From assembly GCA_023411395.1 (NCBI GenBank), contig JAEYOV010000033.1, positions 22,344 to 86,343 on the forward strand: 64,000 bases of DNA. Direction: 5' to 3'. The DNA is from Bacillota bacterium. Its GTDB lineage: Bacteria > Bacillota > Clostridia > Christensenellales > Aristaeellaceae. Every line of letters begins with the position of its first letter. The first letter of the stretch is position 1. The translations under genes were made by a program, and so were the position numbers. Below, one piece after another: positions 16,926 to 29,086 of the stretch. The notes beneath the pieces were generated by a model that was given only the letters and a program-made list of their open reading frames with translations, did no database searches and was not told where the DNA came from.

Positions 16926-18434
16926 TTGGAAATCCGTTGGCCTGGAGCTTCGCGGCAGGCTGAAAAGCTATACCCGGCAAATGGATATCCGCGGCGCCGG
17001 CGAAACGCTGTCGGCGGGTGACGGCGTAGCCATTCTCTCGGGCCTGAACGGCTGCAAGCTGGGCGAGCTGATCGAGTTTGAAACCGGCGGCTTTGCCATT
17101 GTCATGAATCTGGATGAGGATACGGTAGGCGCGGTGCTGTTGGGCAACGACGCCGATGTTTCCCTGGGTACCCGCGCCTGCGGTACCGGCCAGGTGCTGT
17201 CCGTCCCCGTCGGGGAGGGACTTTTGGGCCGGGTGGTGGATCCCCTGGGCCAGCCGCTGGATGGCGGCGGGCGGATTCACGTCACGGAGCTCCGGCCTAT
17301 TGAGTCTGCCGCACCCAGCATTCTGGACCGCAAGCCTGTTTCAAAACCCATGGAAACGGGTCTGATGGCCGTGGATGCCATGGTGCCTATCGGCCGGGGC
17401 CAGCGGGAACTGATCATCGGTGACCGGCAAACGGGCAAGACCTCCGTGGCTGTGGATACCATCCTCAACCAAAAGGGAAAAAACGTTGCCTGCTTTTATG
17501 TGGCCATCGGCCAGAAGGCGTCCAGCGTGGCGCAGATTATCGCACAGCTGAAAGCCTCCGGCGCCATGGCGTATACCACCGTGGTATGCGCCACCGCCAG
17601 CGATTCCAACACCATGCAGTATATCGCTCCCTATTGCGGCTGCGCCATGGCAGAGTGGTTCATGATGAATGGCCGCGACGCGCTTGTAATTTACGACGAC
17701 TTAAGCAAGCATGCCGTCTCCTACCGCGCCATGTCGCTGCTGCTTCGCAGGCCCCCGGGCCGGGAAGCCTACCCCGGCGACGTGTTCTATCTCCATTCCC
17801 GGCTGCTGGAGAGGGCGGCCTGCTTAAGCGATGCAATGGGCGGCGGCTCATTAACCGCGCTGCCCATTGTAGAAACCCAGGCCGGCGATATTTCCGCCTA
17901 TATTCCCACCAACGTGATTTCCATTACCGACGGCCAGATTTTTTTGGATACGGACCTCTTCCGGGAAGGTGTCCGGCCTGCTGTGAACGGCGGCCTGTCC
18001 GTCAGCCGCGTGGGCGGCGCGGCCCAGACAAAGGCCATGCGCACGGTAGCTGGGCAACTGCGCCTGGAGCTGGCCCAATACCGGGAGCTGCAAATCTTCT
18101 CCCAGTTTTCTTCCGATATGGATGAAGCCACGCAGGATATGCTCAAATATGGCGCGCTGCTGATGGAGCTGCTCAAGCAGCCCAACAACGCCCCGCTTCA
18201 GATGCCTGTACAGGTTTCCCTTTTGTACGCCGTCACCCGGGGCCTGCTTGATCATGACACCCCCATGGAGACACTGCGCGCCTTTAAAACCCAATTCCCC
18301 GAATTTCTTGCCCTGCGCTTCCCGCATGTGGCGGATACCCTCTCACGCCAGGGCAAGTTTGACGATGCCCTGGAAGCGGAATTGGAACAGGCCGTAAAGG
18401 AATGGCTTAAGGAGTTTGACGCGGAGGCCGCATT

Positions 18435-18438
<4 letters not shown>
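16918..18438 (+). CDS. atpA: F1 ATP synthase alpha subunit
   Basis: 506 residues, full length. Walker A GDRQTGKTS is near residue 169 and the alpha-specific PGREAYPGDVFYLHSRLLERA block near 275-295. The N-terminal helix that normally docks on delta is present but its sequence (MLDWKSVGLELRGRLKSY) departs from the common pattern, which fits a delta lacking its docking domain. It overlaps atpH by 8 and atpG by 4 bases. Confidence 0.96.
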
Positions 18439-21120
<2,682 letters not shown>

Positions 21121-21123
21121 CCA

Positions 21124-21146
21124 CCAGGGAGGCTCTGCCTCCCTGG
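21124..21146 (+). terminator. GC-rich hairpin right after the ATP synthase operon
   Basis: Perfect 10-bp stem CCAGGGAGGC / GCCTCCCTGG with loop TCT, four bases after the atpC stop. Same place and same 3-base loop as the hairpin at 4372-4392 but a different, still fully complementary stem. No U-run. Confidence 0.6.
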
Positions 21147-21155
21147 CCCCGCCGT

Positions 21156-21280
21156 CCAAGGTTCCGCAGCCGAGCGCCGCCTGTGGCGGATGAAGCGAGG
21201 CGGTGGAAGCTGGCGAAACGAGCGATGCAAGCGGCAGCGAAGCAGCGCGACAATTGAGCCAGCCGGAATATATCCCTTGG
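21156..21280. repeat. Dispersed repeat with inverted termini, copy 3
   Basis: About 125 bases bounded by CCAAGG and CCTTGG. It holds the shared core GCAAGCGGCAGCGAAGCA and the CCGGAATAT block also seen in copy 1. Relative to copies 1 and 2 one A is missing at the left end and the matching T at the right end, so complementarity of the ends is kept. Confidence 0.75.
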
Positions 21281-21367
21281 AAATCCCTATTCTGTGGAGA
21301 AAAGATAGGCATCTGCTTTCACATGCGCTCTTGTTCCGCAAGAAGAACCGCATCTGCATTTTTGTAG

Positions 21368-21386
21368 GGGCGATTATTAATCGCCC
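21368..21386. repeat. Small perfect palindrome
   Basis: GGGCGATTA / TAATCGCCC, 9-bp arms around a single T. The remaining bases between repeat copy 3 and this point show nothing recognisable. Confidence 0.5.
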
Positions 21387-21420
21387 GCCTGTATCAGCAG
21401 ACAAAACCATCTACAAAGAA

Positions 21421-21469
21421 AAAAACATCCGTGCCTTCTCCGCCAAACAGGGGAAGACACGGATTTTTA
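21421..21469. terminator. Bidirectional terminator between atpC and the radical SAM gene
   Basis: Arms ATCCGTGCCTTC and GAAGACACGGAT pair at 11 of 12 positions, flanked by AAAAA on the left and TTTTT on the right, so it can end both the atp transcript and the convergent one. Confidence 0.75.
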
Positions 21470-21545
21470 TATGAACAACCCGCTAAACGAGGCGGATTGA
21501 CGGCAGGGAAAGAAGATACGATTACAGAACGGTAATGAAGAACCC

Positions 21546-22646
21546 CTACACTCCCGCGGGGAACAGCAGGCTTTTTACCTGTGCCTCTTTCATAAACAAC
21601 GCGCAGCCGCCCTTGTGCTCTGTTTCCTGCGCGTTCAGCTCCCGTACCTTCTGAAAAAAGGGCGACTCCAGCGCCTGCAAAAGCGTATGCTCCTTCAGGC
21701 TAATGTCGGAATAGGGGGAGAATGGGCAAGGCTCCGCGCCGCCGTAGGGATTGATATGGAAAAAGCCACGGCCCGCCGCCAGACAGCCGCCCATTTGCTT
21801 TTCGTCGCCGGGGAAGGAAAGAAAGATCATACCGGGGAAGCGCTCCCGAAGGCTCTCCTGGGCCTTTTCCAGCATCAGCCTTTCCGTATCGCCCGGAGCC
21901 AGATGCTCAGTGTCCGGGGCCACGGGCACATATTCGATGAAGAATACAAGGCGGCAGCCCTTATCATGCAGCGACCTCAAAAAGCCGGGCGAAGTAACCT
22001 CTACCATGTTTTCCGTAGTGACGGTGAGGGATACGCCAAACAGCAGCTTTTTTTCCTCCAGTTCATGAAGCGCGCTCTGGGTCAGTTCATAGATCCCCTC
22101 GCCCCTGCGCGCGTCGGTTAACGCCTCCCCGCCCTCCAGGCTGATCACGGGCACCAGGTTCCTGTGGTGGTCCAAAAGGTGCATCGCATCCTTGTCCAGC
22201 ATGGTGCCGTTGGTGAAGATGGGGAACAGGATGCCTTCATGCTCCGCCGCTTTTTTGAGAACGTCCAGGCGCAAAAGCGGTTCGCCGCCGGCCAGAAGCA
22301 CAAAAGAGATTCCGGCCTCTTCCGCCTGACGGAAAATATCGCCCCATTGCCCGGCAGTCAAAAGCGCTTCCTTGCTTTGCTCGCCGCACAGCCCGTTGGC
22401 CCTGGCGTAGCAGCCCTTGCAGGCAAGATTGCAGGCGCTGGTGATGCTGGAGATCAAAAACAGGGGGATGTGGCGGCCAAGCGCTTCCTGCTCCATCCGT
22501 TGCTGCTCCATCCGCTTTTGATGTTTGTGGAATTTCCGCAAAAACATGGTTTCTTTGGGGTTGCGCAGCGTAGCATGGAGGATATCCGCAATCAGCTTTT
22601 CCGCCCCTTTGTTCAAATAGGAGGTCAAGTCCCGGTTGGATTCCAT
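21546..22646 (-). CDS. Radical SAM protein (SPASM/MoaA-like)
   Basis: 366 residues. The 4Fe-4S motif is CNLACKGC (CX3CX2C) near residue 73, with the SAM-binding LLAGGEPLLR near 118. The C-terminal part has further cysteines (MGGCLAAGR; AEPCPFSPYSD; KGGCALFM) in SPASM-like arrangement, which would bind auxiliary clusters. Such enzymes modify peptides or cofactors. No small precursor peptide is visible nearby, so the substrate is unknown. AAGGAATATCATC precedes the ATG at 22646. Confidence 0.85.
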   Translation of the reverse strand: MESNRDLTSYLNKGAEKLIADILHATLRNPKETMFLRKFHKHQKRMEQQRMEQEALGRHIPLFLISSITSACNLACKGCYARANGLCGEQSKEALLTAGQWGDIFRQAEEAGISFVLLAGGEPLLRLDVLKKAAEHEGILFPIFTNGTMLDKDAMHLLDHHRNLVPVISLEGGEALTDARRGEGIYELTQSALHELEEKKLLFGVSLTVTTENMVEVTSPGFLRSLHDKGCRLVFFIEYVPVAPDTEHLAPGDTERLMLEKAQESLRERFPGMIFLSFPGDEKQMGGCLAAGRGFFHINPYGGAEPCPFSPYSDISLKEHTLLQALESPFFQKVRELNAQETEHKGGCALFMKEAQVKSLLFPAGV

Positions 22647-22846
22647 GATGATATTCCTTCCTGCAGGGTCGTTATAAGCGCGGGCCGGGCCCGGCCCGGC
22701 GGTTTACCGCGTTGATTATAGGAAAATGTGTCATACCCGTCAATGTGCTTTCCATTAGAACACGATGAGGATTTGACAATAATCCATCAAAAATCCCCCT
22801 GCCAGCTTATGCGGCAAGAGGAAAGATGGAACAAAAGCTGGCTTCA

Positions 22847-23404
22847 TTACTCCAATATGGAACCGTCGGCGCGGAAAAGGGGCAGCGGCTCCAGATAAAA
22901 GATGTCGTCCCGCTTGCGGGCCGCGCCTTCCGCCAGAATGGCCATGCGCCCGGCGATCTCGCCTCCGGCCGCGCGCACCAATTCCTCCACCGCGTACAGC
23001 GACTGGCCCGTGGAAATCACGTCATCCACCACCAGCACCTTTTTCCCCTTGATGAGGGCGGCGTCGTCCGCGTCCAGGAAAAGCTGCTGCACGTTGGTGG
23101 TGGTGATGGATTTCACCGATACGGAAAAAACGTCCCGCATGTACAGCTTGGCGGACTTGCGCGCCAGCAGGTACTTGTTCTGGCCGCTTTGCCGGGCCAT
23201 TTCATATACCAGGGGAATGCCCTTGGATTCGGCGGTGATCATGTAATCGTAGGGCGGCGCTTTTTCCAAAAGGGCGCGCGCGGCGGCAATGGTCAGTTCC
23301 ACGTCGCCAAAGATGACAAACGCGCCGATGTACAGGGAATCGTTTACCCGGCAGATGGGCAGCTCGCGCTTGAGCCCCGCGATTTCAATGGGATACGTAA
23401 GCAT
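22847..23404 (-). CDS. Phosphoribosyltransferase, adenine/xanthine type
   Basis: 185 residues, type I phosphoribosyltransferase fold. The PRPP-binding loop VLVVDDVISTGQS is near residue 123. The layout resembles Apt/Xpt enzymes that salvage purine bases, but the base specificity cannot be settled. The ATG at 23404 has GGGGAGA 6 bases upstream and is preferred to a TTG at 23419. Confidence 0.82.
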   Translation of the reverse strand: MLTYPIEIAGLKRELPICRVNDSLYIGAFVIFGDVELTIAAARALLEKAPPYDYMITAESKGIPLVYEMARQSGQNKYLLARKSAKLYMRDVFSVSVKSITTTNVQQLFLDADDAALIKGKKVLVVDDVISTGQSLYAVEELVRAAGGEIAGRMAILAEGAARKRDDIFYLEPLPLFRADGSILE

Positions 23405-23523
23405 GATGATTCTCCCCAATGCAGTGGATTTGCCGGCAGGTGCCTGCCACGACGTTCATTATAAAACAACCGGAAAAAAAGTCAATGGAGCGATTCATTC
23501 CCATTTGTAAAGGAGGTTATCAA

Positions 23524-24450
23524 ATGGCGGCGCATGAGGAAAGTTCCTTCCTGTCCACAACGGGCGACCCGCTCACCAGGCACATCTGGCGCCCGGAGGG
23601 AGCCCCAAGGGGCGTGGTGCAGATCGTGCATGGCATGGCGGAGCATATCCGCCGCTACGGCCGCCTGGCCCAGACCCTTGCGCAGGCCGGCTTTGCCGTA
23701 GTGGGGCACAACCATCTGGGGCATGGGGAATCAGCCGTGCTGCAAGGACATTTCGCAAGGAAGGGCGGCTGGGACGCGCTGCTTTCCGACATAAACAGGG
23801 TGCGTCGGGATACGGAAACAGAATATCCCGGCCTGCCCTATTTTCTGCTGGGCCACAGCATGGGCAGCTTTCTTGCGCGCTGCTACCTGTTTGAGCACAG
23901 CCGGGGTCTGCGTGGCGTGGTATTATCGGGAACGGGCGCTTTCAGCCCGGCGGAAGCACGCCTGGGGCTGCTTTTGGCAAGGACCCTGATGCTTCTGGGA
24001 CGGGGCGGCCGCCCCAGCAAGCTCATCGATACGCTTGCCTTCTCCGCCAACAACAAGCCTTTTCTGCCCGCCCAAACGCCCTTTGACTGGCTCAGCCGGG
24101 ACAGGGATCAGGTGCTGGCCTATGTGGACGACCCGCTGTGTGGCTTCCTGTTCACCGCCAAAGGCTATCATGACCTGTTCACGGGCCTTGGCCGCCTGGC
24201 CAAGCCGGAAAGCCTGAAGACCATGAACAGGGAGCTGGCCGTGCTGTTTTTATCGGGCAGCCGCGACCCGGTAGGCAAAAACGGCACAGGAATGAAGCGG
24301 GTGGCAGATGCTTTCCGGGATGCCGGGCTTCACGACATCACGGTGAAATTGTACCTGGATGCCCGGCACGAGGTGTTCAACGAGGTGAACCGCCAGGAAG
24401 TCTATGGTGATTTGACAAATTGGCTGCTGAGCAAAAGCGGGACATATTAG
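23524..24450 (+). CDS. Alpha/beta hydrolase, lysophospholipase / monoacylglycerol lipase-like
   Basis: 308 residues. The nucleophile elbow GHSMGS (about residue 107), an acid in SGSRDPVG (about 252) and the histidine in DARHEVFNE (about 283) make a catalytic triad; HGMAEHIRRYG near residue 37 forms the oxyanion region. This pattern is that of Serine aminopeptidase-S33 / PldB-like lipases. Excellent site AAAGGAGGTTATCAA. It overlaps the convergent exporter gene by 4 bases. Confidence 0.88.
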   Translation: MAAHEESSFLSTTGDPLTRHIWRPEGAPRGVVQIVHGMAEHIRRYGRLAQTLAQAGFAVVGHNHLGHGESAVLQGHFARKGGWDALLSDINRVRRDTETEYPGLPYFLLGHSMGSFLARCYLFEHSRGLRGVVLSGTGAFSPAEARLGLLLARTLMLLGRGGRPSKLIDTLAFSANNKPFLPAQTPFDWLSRDRDQVLAYVDDPLCGFLFTAKGYHDLFTGLGRLAKPESLKTMNRELAVLFLSGSRDPVGKNGTGMKRVADAFRDAGLHDITVKLYLDARHEVFNEVNRQEVYGDLTNWLLSKSGTY

Positions 24451-26015
24451 CTGCTTATCCACTCCGGATTGTTCAGCACGTTCCGGCAGAGGAAAAAGAT
24501 CAGGGGCGCGACAATAAGGTTCACCAGCGTCAAAACGGCCAGCGCCGTAATGTTCACGGAAAGGAAGAGCACGCTCATGGAATACAGCACAATGGCCAGC
24601 ACCGTGCCCGGCAGCACCAGCAGGATCATGATCAGGAAATAAAGCATGATCAACAGCGCCTTCACCTTCATGCCGCCGAACAGCTTTTCCACAAGAAGGT
24701 TGCCGGCTACAAACAAAAGCGAAAAGCTGAAGCGGGCAAGCACAGCCACAGCGATTTCCAAAGGCGGCAGTTTCAGCATCAGCCCCATGGGGATCATCAA
24801 AAGCACCGCTTCCAGAACAAACCCCAGCGTCGATTCCCGCAGGCAATGGATCAGCTTGCGGAAGGACGTTTCAGGCAGCAGATAGATGTAAGGGCGCGTG
24901 AGCTCCTTCACCCAGCGGCCGGAGGATACGGTAAACAGCTGCATATAGGTGGCAAAGGCAAAGGCGGGCAAAAGCCCCTCTCCCCGCATGATGAAGGCAA
25001 AGGCGAGGGAGGCAAGGAGCATGACCGTGGACATGGTATCCAGCAAAAACCGCCTGGCCCGTCGGCTTTCCAGCCGGTGCTTGTAGTAATAGGCGGCGGC
25101 GCCCTCGCCCCGGTTCAGGCCCGTCCGGCCCACCTTTACGTTTTCGGGCAGGATCTCCTGCACCTTGCCCTCCCGCTTCAAGGCAAGGGTTTGATGGAGT
25201 GTTTCGGTGGCTTTGAGCACATCCTCATAAAAATCCGTCTGCAAGCGGCCCAGCAGTGCAATCCCGGCGGCCGTATAGGCGAACGTCAAACCAAGGCTCC
25301 AAATAACCTGCACCCACTGCGCTCCCCATACGCCGGCCACCAGCGAGCGCATCCAGCCGCCGACGGGGAACAGCAGCATGGGCAGCCGGGACAGCTGCCC
25401 CGCACCGGCCTCCATCCAGACAGAGGTGTTTGAAAATACGGGCAGCAGCACGTACAGCGCCGCGAGGCCGCAAAGGGACAGCAAGGCGGCCTTGGCCGTC
25501 TTTCTCTTTTTTTCGCTGTTATGGGTGGTGCAATACAAGGTCATGGCCGTGAGCTGTCCAAGGAACAGCGTCAGTCCGTAGCCTGCAAGCGTAAGCAGCA
25601 GGAAGGACAGCGGAACGCCGTACTGCTGGTGGATCCAGGAATATTGAAACAAGAGAAACAACCCCACCGTCAGCGACGTGCCCATTTGTTTCACCAGCCC
25701 GTACAGCAGGATCCTTTGCGGTTTTAAAGGCGCCGGGAACAGCAAATGGATATCCGCCAGGGAAAACAGCGTGGTGCCCCGGTTGACCCCCCGGTAGGCG
25801 GTATAGGTAAACAGCACGATGAACAGGACCGAGAGGATGGCATACAGTTCCTGTATAGGCCTTATGGCGGCATTCACTTTCTGGCCGCCCGCGAAAATCA
25901 CAAAGCCGAGCAGCCCCGCCATCACAAGGGTTACAATCCAGTAGGCGGGCTTATGAAAAAAAGAACGGATCCTGTTTTTCAGCGTGGTGAGGTAAAGATA
26001 TGGCAGCGCCTTCAT
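24447..26015 (-). CDS. ABC exporter membrane protein
   Basis: 522 residues with about twelve hydrophobic segments in two groups separated by a basic cytoplasmic stretch, resembling the 'putative ABC exporter' permease family. The start overlaps the ATPase stop by 4 bases. The ATPase and this single large permease form a complete exporter of unknown cargo. Confidence 0.82.
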   Translation of the reverse strand: MKALPYLYLTTLKNRIRSFFHKPAYWIVTLVMAGLLGFVIFAGGQKVNAAIRPIQELYAILSVLFIVLFTYTAYRGVNRGTTLFSLADIHLLFPAPLKPQRILLYGLVKQMGTSLTVGLFLLFQYSWIHQQYGVPLSFLLLTLAGYGLTLFLGQLTAMTLYCTTHNSEKKRKTAKAALLSLCGLAALYVLLPVFSNTSVWMEAGAGQLSRLPMLLFPVGGWMRSLVAGVWGAQWVQVIWSLGLTFAYTAAGIALLGRLQTDFYEDVLKATETLHQTLALKREGKVQEILPENVKVGRTGLNRGEGAAAYYYKHRLESRRARRFLLDTMSTVMLLASLAFAFIMRGEGLLPAFAFATYMQLFTVSSGRWVKELTRPYIYLLPETSFRKLIHCLRESTLGFVLEAVLLMIPMGLMLKLPPLEIAVAVLARFSFSLLFVAGNLLVEKLFGGMKVKALLIMLYFLIMILLVLPGTVLAIVLYSMSVLFLSVNITALAVLTLVNLIVAPLIFFLCRNVLNNPEWISS

Positions 26016-26722
26016 GCATTGCGGCCTCCTCCCTCTGTGATTTCAAAGAACAGCTCCTGAAGGGATTTTTCCCCTTCCGCACGGCCATTGTTTTCCTTGG
26101 TGGCGGCAAAGGCGCCGTTCATCATGATATGGGCCACGTCCCAGTCGCCTTCCACGCTGTCCAGCATGTGGGTGCTGATAAGCACCGACACACCCTGCGA
26201 TTTCAGTTCCCGGAAAATCACCTTCAATTCCTTGATGGCATGGGGGTCCAGCCCCACCATAGGCTCATCAAATACAATGACCCCGGGCTTTGTGATCAAG
26301 GCGCAGGCGATGCTCACCTTTTGTTGCATACCCTTGGATAACTCTCGGCCCAGCTTATCCTGCTTGTCATAAAGCTCGAGCCTGTCAAGAAGCCTCTGCG
26401 CATCCTCCTCCCAGCCGCTTAGCCGGTAGGCCCGCGCCATCAGCTCCAGGTGCTCCTTCACCGTCAAAAGATCGTAAATGGCCGGCATCTCCGGCACATA
26501 GCCCAGCAGCCGTTTGGCCTCGATGGATTTGTTGTTGTGGCCGTTCACGGTGATTTCGCCTTCGTGGCGCAATAGCCCCGCGATGCACTTGATCATGGTG
26601 GATTTGCCCGCGCCGTTGGGACCAAGCAGCACGGCGATCTGCCCATCCCCCACCTCAAAGCTGATATCCCTGTTGGCCACCGTCTTGCCATATTTTTTTG
26701 TCACATGCGAAATGGATAGCAT
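26012..26722 (-). CDS. ABC exporter ATP-binding protein
   Basis: 236 residues. Walker A GPNGAGKST near residue 34, signature LSKGMQQ near 128, Walker B VIVFDEPMVGLDP near 150, H-loop STHMLDS near 183. First gene of a two-gene operon with the 24447-26015 permease; AAAAGGAGCAGAAGT precedes the ATG. Confidence 0.92.
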   Translation of the reverse strand: MLSISHVTKKYGKTVANRDISFEVGDGQIAVLLGPNGAGKSTMIKCIAGLLRHEGEITVNGHNNKSIEAKRLLGYVPEMPAIYDLLTVKEHLELMARAYRLSGWEEDAQRLLDRLELYDKQDKLGRELSKGMQQKVSIACALITKPGVIVFDEPMVGLDPHAIKELKVIFRELKSQGVSVLISTHMLDSVEGDWDVAHIMMNGAFAATKENNGRAEGEKSLQELFFEITEGGGRNA

Positions 26723-26755
26723 ACTTCTGCTCCTTTTCCCGTTACTCCAGACAGT

Positions 26756-26784
26756 ATCTTAGTGGGAATTGGGGATATTGTCAA
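26756..26784 (-). promoter_or_regulatory. Promoter of the ABC exporter operon
   Basis: On the minus strand: TTGACA (26784-26779), 17-base spacer, TAAGAT (26761-26756), 33 bases before the ATPase start. Confidence 0.75.
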
Positions 26785-26938
26785 CGGAAGGAAACGCACT
26801 TGCGCAAATCCCCGGCCCAAACCAGCATATTCCCGCCCGAAAGCTTTCCGTTTTTCAATCGCGGAACGCAGCAGCGCACGCCCATTCTTAACAGAAAAGA
26901 AGGATTTTTATCCGGCCAGGTCGAATGCATTTTTGATA

Positions 26939-26980
26939 TCCTTGCCGGCAGCCGCCCGTGTGCCGTGACGGCTGCAAGGA
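26939..26980 (+). other. Structured leader upstream of the VanY-like gene
   Basis: TCCTT and GCAGCCG pair with CGGCTGC and AAGGA around a 14-base loop (a four-base bulge on the left), giving a strong stem 85 bases before the start. No U-run follows. Apart from this and the divergent promoter I see nothing in 26723-27064. Confidence 0.4.
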
Positions 26981-27064
26981 AAAGGGACTGTTTTTCGTTT
27001 ATATACATGCATGGATGCAAGTCCTATGGGGTAATCTATCCTTGGGAAGAAGAGGATGATCTAT

Positions 27065-28201
27065 ATGAGCAGAAGCAAAAAGAAAAAAGATCCTATCCGC
27101 ACATTGATACGGGGAGTGATCTTCCTGGCGGTAGCCGCCGCCGTATGCGCCGGGATCTTCTATGGCCTGGATGCCTTTGAAAAGCGCGCCCTGGATCTGA
27201 AGATCAAGGATACGGAGGCCGTCAACCAAAAGCGTGCGCAGGAACATCAGGCCGCCCTGGCGGAATACCAAAGCGCCACGCAGAAAGGGCAGAACCTGGC
27301 CTGGCCCACCCCCAAGCAGGAGGGCTGGGACGTGGTTGATTTGAGCACCTTTGCTCTTGAAAACACGCAGCGCCGCACGGAGGACAGGGCAACGCTCCTG
27401 ACCGGCGGCATGATGCTGGTCAACCAGTGGCACCCGCTGCCCGCGGATTTTTCCGATGCGGGTGTTGTGGGCGTGGGACAAACCACCTCCTGGAAGGTAG
27501 GCGCTTCCAGCAACGACGTGAAGCTTTTCCCCCAGGCCATTGAAGCGCTGAAATGGATGATTCAGGACGCCGAAACCGCCGGTTTGAAGCATTACTTCGT
27601 GTCGGAAGGATACCGCACCATGGCCCGGCAACAGGAGCTTTTCGATGCCGAAAAGGCACGGCTGGAAGGCAAGTACAGCGGCGAAACGCTTATTGATCAG
27701 ACGAAGAAGAAGGTAAACTACCCCGGCACCAGCGAATACCAGAGCGGATTGTCTTTTACCATGGGCCTGTACAGCAAGGATGACCCCAGCGTGGTGAAGC
27801 TGGTTTTCCAGGAGTCCGACCAGGGCAAATGGCTCACCGAAAACTCCTGGAAATACGGGTTCATTTTCCGCTTCCCCTTACTGGATTTCCCCAACGCCGC
27901 CTGGACGGACAAGTCCCATAAGACAGGTGTCACCGTGAAGCTGAACATGTACCGCTGGGTGGGCACTCCCCATGCCACCGTCATGCGCCAAATGGATTTC
28001 TGCCTGGAAGAGTATGTAGAATACCTGATCCAGCATCCTCACCTGGCCGTGTATGAAAACGGCACGCTCCGGTATGAGATTTTCAGGAAGCCGGTGGGGG
28101 ATGAAGCCACCGTGAATATCGAAGTGCCTCTGGCCGCCTCCTCGTACCTGGCTTCCCTGGACAACATGGGCGGCGTGGTCACGGCGTTCATTTACCAATA
28201 A
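27065..28201 (+). CDS. VanY-like (peptidase M15B) protein with lost zinc ligands, probable pseudoenzyme
   Basis: 378 residues, membrane-anchored by one N-terminal helix (GVIFLAVAAAVCAGIFYGL) then an extracellular domain. The VanY D-Ala-D-Ala carboxypeptidase framework is recognisable: SEGYRTMARQQELF, PGTSEYQSGLSF, WLTENSWKYGFIFRFP, MYRWVGTPHA. But the family's SEHQxGLAxD reads SEYQSGLSFT and its EPWHxRYVG reads KLNMYRWVG, so both zinc histidines and the zinc Asp are replaced. The fold may serve binding or scaffolding of peptidoglycan. The ATG at 27065 has GAGG at 9-base spacing. Confidence 0.82.
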   Translation: MSRSKKKKDPIRTLIRGVIFLAVAAAVCAGIFYGLDAFEKRALDLKIKDTEAVNQKRAQEHQAALAEYQSATQKGQNLAWPTPKQEGWDVVDLSTFALENTQRRTEDRATLLTGGMMLVNQWHPLPADFSDAGVVGVGQTTSWKVGASSNDVKLFPQAIEALKWMIQDAETAGLKHYFVSEGYRTMARQQELFDAEKARLEGKYSGETLIDQTKKKVNYPGTSEYQSGLSFTMGLYSKDDPSVVKLVFQESDQGKWLTENSWKYGFIFRFPLLDFPNAAWTDKSHKTGVTVKLNMYRWVGTPHATVMRQMDFCLEEYVEYLIQHPHLAVYENGTLRYEIFRKPVGDEATVNIEVPLAASSYLASLDNMGGVVTAFIYQ

Positions 28202-28218
28202 TCGCAGCGCACCAAAGC

Positions 28219-28245
28219 GGGCCGCCTGTCAACTACAGGCGGCCC
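28219..28245 (+). terminator. Hairpin after the VanY-like gene
   Basis: Perfect 11-bp stem GGGCCGCCTGT / ACAGGCGGCCC with 5-base loop, 17 bases after the stop; no clear U-run. Confidence 0.6.
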
Positions 28246-28299
28246 GTCAGTCTGTCAAAAAGTCAAACATGCTTCCGGGGCTGCAAGCGAAAACTGCAG

Positions 28300-28329
28300 T
28301 TCGAGAAAATGACAAGTCATTTTCTCGAA
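28300..28329. terminator. Palindrome at the end of the response-regulator gene
   Basis: Perfect 14-bp arms TTCGAGAAAATGAC / GTCATTTTCTCGAA around AA, 4 bases past the regulator stop on the minus strand. The AT-rich arms make a fair bidirectional 3'-end structure between convergent genes. Confidence 0.6.
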
Positions 28330-28333
28330 AGGC

Positions 28334-28978
28334 TCACGCCATCTTCAGCCGGTAGCCCAGCTTATACACCGTTTCAATGCGGTCGCCGCCCAGCTTCTTG
28401 CGCAGCCGCTGCACGTGCACGTCCACAGTGCGGGTTTCTCCAATGCCCTGATATCCCCAGGCGGTACGCAATAGCTGCTCCCTGGACAAAGCGGTCTCCG
28501 GGCTCTCCATCAGCGCTTGCAGAAGGGCAAACTCCTGTGCGGTAAGGCTCAGCGGTTCCCCGGCCAGCTTTACGGCCTTTTCCTCCAAGTCAATCTCCAG
28601 GCTGCCCAGTGTCAGCCGGTTTTCCGTCTCCTTCAATAGCTCCTCCGCCTTGAAAAGCAGCGTCTGATCATCAAAGGGCCTCATCAGCACCCGGCTGGGC
28701 CCGGCGTACAGCGCCTGAAGGTGATCCTTCGTGTCCGGTTCGCGGGTGATGAACAACACGGGGCATCTGCGGCGGGAAAGGCTTAAAAGAAAGGGATGGC
28801 TGTCCGTCCAGGGGAGGCGGGCGTTCATAACCACCATTCCATTGCCCAGCGCCTGCAGATATTCTCCCGCTTGTGCCGGGCTTTCCACTGCCCAGCATCC
28901 ATGACCCGCCTGGGTCAATACTTGCGCCATCTGCCGTGCCAACTGCTTGTCGCTTTCGATGATGAGCACTTCAGCCAT
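28334..28978 (-). CDS. OmpR-family response regulator with atypical receiver
   Basis: 214 residues: receiver (about 1-115) and C-terminal winged helix (about 120-214, with REQLLRTAWGYQGIGETRTVD and HVQRLRKKLG). The usual phospho-acceptor Asp is Asn in MVVMNARLP, and the conserved Lys before Pro-Phe is Arg (MRPF). It may act without phosphorylation. No histidine kinase is encoded beside it. The ATG at 28978 is preceded by GAGGTGAAATTC. Confidence 0.87.
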   Translation of the reverse strand: MAEVLIIESDKQLARQMAQVLTQAGHGCWAVESPAQAGEYLQALGNGMVVMNARLPWTDSHPFLLSLSRRRCPVLFITREPDTKDHLQALYAGPSRVLMRPFDDQTLLFKAEELLKETENRLTLGSLEIDLEEKAVKLAGEPLSLTAQEFALLQALMESPETALSREQLLRTAWGYQGIGETRTVDVHVQRLRKKLGGDRIETVYKLGYRLKMA

Positions 28979-29086
28979 GAATTTCACCTCGTGTATCCAA
29001 CGTGCCAGGTATGGAAATTCATGCCGCAGGCCTCCAAAAAGTATGAACAAATTGTGAAGAATATCATACGGGCTTCATCTTCCTCT

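Noticed and set aside
22676..22846. Regulatory RNA between the radical SAM and phosphoribosyltransferase genes
   Set aside because: GGGCCGGGCCCGGCCC is self-complementary but low-complexity, with no terminator or conserved aptamer features; also no precursor peptide frame was found for the radical SAM enzyme.
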